Assembly (NCBI GenBank): GCA_036381125.1
Contig: DASVDK010000107.1
Span: 1-22,099 of the forward strand
Length of the DNA stretch: 22,099 nucleotides
Reading direction: 5' to 3'
From: DASVDK01 sp036381125 [NCBI: Thermodesulfobacteriota bacterium]
GTDB lineage: Bacteria; DASVDK01
Made by a program: the position numbers and the translations under genes. The notes under the pieces are model-generated. The model was not told the DNA's origin. It made no database searches and was given only the letters and a program-made list of their open reading frames with translations. The first letter of the stretch is position 1; every line of letters begins with the position of its first letter. Shown in pieces: positions 15,152 to 22,099 of the stretch.

Positions 15152-15292
15152 CCGGCCGGGGCGCCGGCCGGGGGGCCGGCGGCAGCCGAGAACAGCGTTT
15201 TTCTATCATACAGGCAACGGGGCCGGGCGGGCGATCCCGGCGGCCCGGGCCGTGGACGGCGGCCCGGGGGCGTGCGACGATCGGCGATAGCC
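15152..15292. other. GC-rich repeat boundary and AT-rich island upstream of the TonB_C gene
   Basis: The left part holds CGGCCGGGG twice, 3 bases apart, next to more GGCCGG palindromes, where DctM homology stops. Around 15198-15210 lies a lone AT-rich patch with TATCAT at 15204, a plausible -10 element for the plus-strand gene at 15293, though no good -35 pairs with it. No gene is supported here. Confidence 0.35.
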
Positions 15293-16222
15293 ATGCGGAA
15301 CCTCGCGATCCTCCTCGTGCTGGCCGCCCTCCTCCCGGGGCCTGCCCACGCGGCGTGGCTGCTCGAGCGTGCCGACCTGCCCGACGGGACGGCCAGCCTC
15401 TGGGCGACCGTCGACGCCGCCGAGTCGCCCCGGACGGCGCTCGGGACCTCGATGCCCGGCCGCCTCCGGCTGGGCTGCCAGCGGGGGGACGACCCTCCCG
15501 GCGCCTTCGGCGTCCGGCTCGGCTGGCGTCCGGCGGCGCCGGTGGGGCAACACCCGACCGTTCGCTACCGCGTCGACGACGGGCCGGCGGTCGAGGAGGT
15601 CTGGACGGCCTCGGAGGGCGGCGACGAGGCGGTCCGGACCGGCGGGGACCACCTCGACCTGGTGGCGGCGCTCGCGCGCGGCCGCACGGTCGATCTCGAG
15701 GTCGCCGTCGCCGGGACCGCGGCGCTCGCCTGGCGGATCGACGTCGCGGCGGCGCGGCCGGCGCTGATGCGGGTGCTCGCGTACTGCGCAGGAGTGCCGT
15801 TCGACGAGACGCTGACCGTGGACGCCCTGGTCGGCCACTGGCGCGAGGCCGCGGAGGTACGGGCGCGGGCGCTGCGCGAGGCCCGGGCCCGCATCCGCGA
15901 GGCGGCGGCGGCCCGCGAGCGGGCGCTCGAGACCTACGCCGAGACGGTGCGCCGGGCGGTGACCGCGTACTGGGTGCCCCCGGAGCGCCGGACCCGCCGG
16001 GCGGCGCGGGTCTCGCTCACCGTGGCGCGCAGCGGCCGCGTCCTGGCCGCCGGGCTTGCGGAGCTGTCGGGCGACGGGGCCTTCGACTGGTCGATCGTGA
16101 GCGCGCTCGACAAGGCGCTGGAGGCCGGACTTCCCCCGCTGCCGCCGGAGGTGGAGGGCGAGCGGCTCGAGATGGAGGTCGTCCTCCGCCTGCCGGCGCC
16201 CGGCCGGCGCCGCGGCCGATGA
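15293..16222 (+). CDS. Secreted protein: TagO/IalB-like N-terminal domain and TonB_C-like C-terminal domain
   Basis: A 309-residue exported protein. Residues 1-20 are a signal peptide ending AHA. Residues about 30-166 form a beta-rich domain with two cysteines, Cys62 (LRLGCQRGD) and Cys165 (VLAYCAG), a VRYRVDDGPAVEEVW strand pair and a WRIDVAAARPALMRVLAYC end. This pattern is like the TagO/VasI and IalB periplasmic domains, where the cysteines form a disulfide; the resemblance is moderate. A long charged helix, rich in Arg/Ala/Glu (about 180-223), leads to AYWVPPERR and a TonB C-terminal/TolA-like domain (RVSLTVARSGRVLAAGLAELSGDGAFDWSIVSALDKA...LPPLP). TonB_C modules contact outer-membrane partners. 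No ExbB/ExbD genes are near, and there is no N-terminal anchor helix beyond the signal, so a classical TonB role is doubtful. The ribosome site is weak. Confidence 0.6.
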   Translation: MRNLAILLVLAALLPGPAHAAWLLERADLPDGTASLWATVDAAESPRTALGTSMPGRLRLGCQRGDDPPGAFGVRLGWRPAAPVGQHPTVRYRVDDGPAVEEVWTASEGGDEAVRTGGDHLDLVAALARGRTVDLEVAVAGTAALAWRIDVAAARPALMRVLAYCAGVPFDETLTVDALVGHWREAAEVRARALREARARIREAAAARERALETYAETVRRAVTAYWVPPERRTRRAARVSLTVARSGRVLAAGLAELSGDGAFDWSIVSALDKALEAGLPPLPPEVEGERLEMEVVLRLPAPGRRRGR

Positions 16223-16300
16223 GGCCGCGGGGTGAACCCAGTCATCCGGGACGCGACAGTGGTATCCTGAGGCGACACCGGGTCAGCACTGATCGCACCG

Positions 16301-16344
16301 ATCCGGCGGGCCTGTGCCGGGTCGCGGGCTTACGTCCGCCGGAT
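16301..16344. repeat. Inverted repeat in the sdhCAB leader
   Basis: Perfect 9-base arms ATCCGGCGG (16301-16309) and CCGCCGGAT (16336-16344) enclose 26 bases, ending 30 bases before the sdhC start. It could be a leader hairpin or an operator. A TATCCT resembling a -10 hexamer lies upstream near 16263, without a clear -35. Confidence 0.35.
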
Positions 16345-16374
16345 GGATCGCACGATCGTACGGGACGGGGGGCG

Positions 16375-17043
16375 ATGCTGCCGAAATCGTCGGTCGGGAA
16401 GAAGATCGTGATGGCCGTGACGGGCCTCCTCCTGGTGGGCTTCGTCATCGGCCACATGGCGGGCAACCTGAAGATCTACACGGGCCGGGAGTCGTTCAAC
16501 GCCTACGCCCTGGCCCTGCGCGAGTTCGGCGCGGACTTCCTCGGCTACTCGGGCGCGCTCTGGATCGCCCGCGTCGTGCTCCTGGTGGCCGTGGTGCTCC
16601 ACATCGCGTCGGCCTACCAGTTGACGCGGCAGAGCCACGCGGCGCGGCCGGTCCGGTACGTGCAGGCGAAACCGCCCGACAACTACGCCGCCCGCACCAT
16701 GCGGTGGGGCGGGGTGATCATCCTCCTCTTCATCGTCTATCACCTGCTGCACTTCACGTTCGGCGCGGTCGGGTACGCGCCCGGACAGTTCGTCCCCATG
16801 GACGTCTACGGCAACGTCGTGACCGGCTTCCGCGTCTGGTACGTCTCGCTCTTCTACATCCTCGCCATGGTGGCGCTCGGCTTCCACCTGTCCCACGGCG
16901 TCTCGAGCATGTTGCGGACGCTCGGGGTCGAGGCCCGCCGGACGGGGCGCGCCCTGAACGCCCTCGGGCCGATCGTGGCCGCGATCGTCGTGGCGGGCAA
17001 CGTCTCGGTGCCGCTGGCCGTCATGACCGGACTCATCGGGTAA
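16375..17043 (+). CDS. sdhC: Succinate dehydrogenase/fumarate reductase cytochrome b558 subunit
   Basis: The membrane anchor of complex II, carrying haem and passing electrons from the iron-sulfur subunit to quinone. This 222-residue protein has five hydrophobic helices and histidines in the positions expected for a single-polypeptide b558-type (di-haem) anchor: His27 (VIGHMAGN), His76 (LHIASAYQL), His123/His126 ([10 protein letters not shown]) and His171/His174 ([11 protein letters not shown]). The opening [28 protein letters not shown] is highly typical. One anchor gene, not separate SdhC and SdhD, places this in the type B group, as in Bacillus and many anaerobe-derived lineages. Start ATG 16375, with a G-rich weak ribosome site. 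It leads the three-gene operon; the gap to sdhA is 10 bases. Confidence 0.93.
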   Translation: MLPKSSVGKKIVMAVTGLLLVGFVIGHMAGNLKIYTGRESFNAYALALREFGADFLGYSGALWIARVVLLVAVVLHIASAYQLTRQSHAARPVRYVQAKPPDNYAARTMRWGGVIILLFIVYHLLHFTFGAVGYAPGQFVPMDVYGNVVTGFRVWYVSLFYILAMVALGFHLSHGVSSMLRTLGVEARRTGRALNALGPIVAAIVVAGNVSVPLAVMTGLIG

Positions 17044-17053
17044 GGAGGCGCAC

Positions 17054-18994
<1,941 letters not shown>

Positions 18995-19001
18995 GGTCAA
19001 C

Positions 19002-19778
19002 GTGGAGTTCACGCTGAGGGTCTGGCGCCAGCGCGACCGGAACGACCCGGGCCGGCTGGTCACGTACAAGGCCACCGACGTCAACCCGGACATGTCGTTC
19101 CTCGAGATGCTCGACGTGGTCAACCAGCAGCTCGTCGCCCGCGGCGAGGAGCCGATCGCCTTCGCGCACGACTGCCGCGAGGGGATCTGCGGCTCGTGCG
19201 GCTTCGTCATCAACGGGCGCGCCCACGGACCGGGGCGAGGGACCGCCGTCTGCCAGCTCCACATGCGCAGCTTCAAGAGCGGCGAGACGCTCACGCTCGA
19301 GCCGTGGCGGGCGAAGGCGTTCCCGGTCATCCGGGACCTCGTGGTCGACCGGAGGGCGCTCGACCGGATCATCGAGGCCGGCGGCTACATCACGGTCAAC
19401 ACCGGCAGCGCGCCCGAGGCCAACACGATCCCCGTGCCGAAGCCCAACGCCGACCGGGCCTTCGACGCCGCCCAGTGCATCCAGTGCGGCGCCTGCGTGG
19501 CGGCCTGCCCCAACGCGTCGGCCATGCTCTTCGTCTCGTCCAAGGTGTCCCACCTCGGGCTCCTGCCCCAGGGCCAGCCCGAGCGCGACACGCGCGTCCT
19601 GCGCATGGTGGCGGCGCACGACCGCGAGGGCTTCGGCAACTGCACCTTCTACGGGGAGTGCGAGGCGGTCTGCCCGAAGGAGATCAGCATCGGCTTCATC
19701 TCCCGCCTCAACCGCGACTTCATGGCCGCCTCGCGGCGCGCCAACGGCGCGGGGCCGGCCAAGGACGACGCGGCGTAG
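19002..19778 (+). CDS. sdhB: Succinate dehydrogenase/fumarate reductase iron-sulfur subunit
   Basis: The electron-relay subunit of complex II, 258 residues. The [2Fe-2S] ferredoxin site is [10 protein letters not shown] plus Cys84 (Cys58, Cys63, Cys66, Cys84). The C-terminal helical domain carries [12 protein letters not shown] (Cys159, Cys162, Cys165, Cys169) and [12 protein letters not shown] (Cys214, Cys220, Cys224), giving the [4Fe-4S] and [3Fe-4S] clusters. The start is GTG 19002, chosen for the GAGGT four bases upstream and because it makes the first strand [10 protein letters not shown] complete. It ends the operon: a strong hairpin with a short T-run follows the TAG directly. The Ala/Asp-rich last 15 residues are probably disordered. 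Confidence 0.95.
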   Translation: MEFTLRVWRQRDRNDPGRLVTYKATDVNPDMSFLEMLDVVNQQLVARGEEPIAFAHDCREGICGSCGFVINGRAHGPGRGTAVCQLHMRSFKSGETLTLEPWRAKAFPVIRDLVVDRRALDRIIEAGGYITVNTGSAPEANTIPVPKPNADRAFDAAQCIQCGACVAACPNASAMLFVSSKVSHLGLLPQGQPERDTRVLRMVAAHDREGFGNCTFYGECEAVCPKEISIGFISRLNRDFMAASRRANGAGPAKDDAA

Positions 19779-19784
19779 GAGCCG

Positions 19785-19808
19785 GGAGGGGGCCACGCCC
19801 CCTCCTTT
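19785..19808 (+). terminator. Rho-independent-type terminator of sdhCAB
   Basis: GGAGGGGGC and GCCCCCTCC pair perfectly over 9 bp around the loop CAC, followed by TTT. It begins 7 bases after the sdhB stop. The T-run is short, as often in GC-rich genomes. Confidence 0.7.
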
Positions 19809-19864
19809 CGCCGATCGGCTCGATAGGCCGGAACGCGCCAGACCCCACTCCGTATCTGGTACCA

Positions 19865-19893
19865 TCCGTTCGGGACCCGCAACCCCGAACGGA
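19865..19893 (+). promoter_or_regulatory. Leader hairpin overlapping the phosphoglucomutase ribosome binding site
   Basis: TCCGTTCGGG (19865-19874) and CCCGAACGGA (19884-19893) form a perfect 10-bp stem with a 9-base loop. The 3' arm includes the first three bases of the GGAGG ribosome site at 19891-19895, so folding would hide it and lower translation. Confidence 0.45.
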
Positions 19894-19900
19894 GGCATGC

Positions 19901-21552
<1,652 letters not shown>

Positions 21553-21556
<4 letters not shown>

Positions 21557-22099
21557 GGCGCCCCGGTCGCGGCCTCTCGACCGAGGCGCGCCGGGGGTGG
21601 GACGACCTCACGGCGCTCGCGCTCGACCTCCGGTGGGCCTGGGACCACGCGGAGGACGCGCTCTGGGGGCGGATCGAGCCGGAGCTGTGGACGCTCACCC
21701 ACAACGCGTGGGCCGTGCTGCAGACGGCCTCGCTGACGCGCCTGCACGAGATCTGCACCGACCCCGACCTGCGCGCCAGGGCCACGGCGATGATCGAGGC
21801 GCGGCGCCGCTACCTCGGGCGCGACACCTGGTTCGCCCGCGCCCACCCCGACTCGCCGCTCACGACGGTCGCCTACTTCAGCCTCGAGTTCCTGCTGAGC
21901 GAGGCGCTGCCGATCTACGCGGGCGGGCTCGGCAACGTGGCCGGCGACCAGCTCAAGGCCGCGAGCGACCTGGGGGTCCCGGTCGTCGGCGTGGGATTGC
22001 TGTACCAGCAAGGCTACTTCCGCCAGGCGATCGACGAGGACGGGGCGCAACAGGCCCTGTTTCCGTACAACGACCCGGGGCAACTGCCGATCACGCCGC
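21553..22099 (+). CDS. glgP: Alpha-glucan (glycogen) phosphorylase, N-terminal part, runs off the window
   Basis: Releases glucose-1-phosphate from alpha-1,4-glucans using pyridoxal phosphate. The first 182 residues are present. They show the short-form phosphorylase start: an N-terminal DUF3417-like helical segment ([28 protein letters not shown]) and then [51 protein letters not shown], the conserved block around the active-site entry. The PLP lysine lies outside the window. The start ATG overlaps the pgm stop by four bases (ATGA). With pgm it forms a glycogen or maltodextrin breakdown pair; the glycogen synthase or branching enzyme, if linked, would lie to the right. Long-branch glycogen phosphorylases look different here, so the short alpha-glucan type is favoured. 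Confidence 0.9.

Noticed and set aside
13911-15209. Another minus-strand frame overlapping the TRAP permease
   Set aside because: It encodes Arg/Gly-rich sequence without helices, while the permease frame has all the family motifs.

Overview
This is a GC-rich bacterial window (roughly 70% G+C by eye, third codon positions almost all G or C) that looks like chromosomal DNA from a free-living soil or groundwater bacterium. The mix of a Tat-exported aldo/keto reductase, TRAP and ABC transport parts, a b558-type succinate dehydrogenase, HdeD-like and BON proteins and a multi-domain PAS/GAF kinase suggests a deep proteobacterial-like or Rokubacteria/Methylomirabilota-like lineage. That placement is inference; there is no rRNA or tRNA to anchor it. 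No CRISPR array, insertion sequence, tRNA or phage gene was seen.

Layout. 1-2052 is a scarred stretch: a bile acid:Na+ symporter-like gene running off the left edge, translationally coupled to a cation diffusion facilitator gene that has lost its first membrane segments, then a short piece of a SulP permease, then a BON-domain gene whose N-terminus is also cut. 2240-3341 (minus) holds an HdeD-like membrane protein and a small rhodanese. 3447-6905 (plus) holds a frameshifted three-repeat lipoprotein, a Tat-type aldo/keto reductase and an overlapping metallo-beta-lactamase-fold hydrolase. 6895-9951 (minus) holds a NodS-like methyltransferase and a soluble PAS-GAF-GAF histidine kinase. 10169-11542 (plus) is a MATE exporter. 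11564-15151 (minus) holds a polyamine-type ABC substrate-binding protein, a small secreted protein, a MaoC-like hydratase and a 5'-truncated TRAP large permease. 15293-22099 (plus) holds a secreted TonB_C-domain protein, the sdhCAB operon with a terminator, then phosphoglucomutase coupled to an alpha-glucan phosphorylase that runs off the right edge.

The most interesting feature is the rhodanese at 3003-3341. Its reading frame is interrupted by a single in-frame TGA exactly where the catalytic cysteine belongs. Good rhodanese sequence continues in the same frame to a TAA, and a perfect 12-bp hairpin begins at the TGA. The best reading is a selenocysteine-containing rhodanese; standard gene callers would truncate or miss it.

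Metabolically, the right third is coherent: SdhCAB links the TCA cycle to the quinone pool, and Pgm plus glucan phosphorylase form a glycogen-mobilising pair (glycogen to glucose-1-P to glucose-6-P). The left two thirds are a patchwork of single genes and short operons, with several truncation boundaries (about 1385, about 1590 and about 15150, possibly about 125). These could be real deletions or assembly joins.
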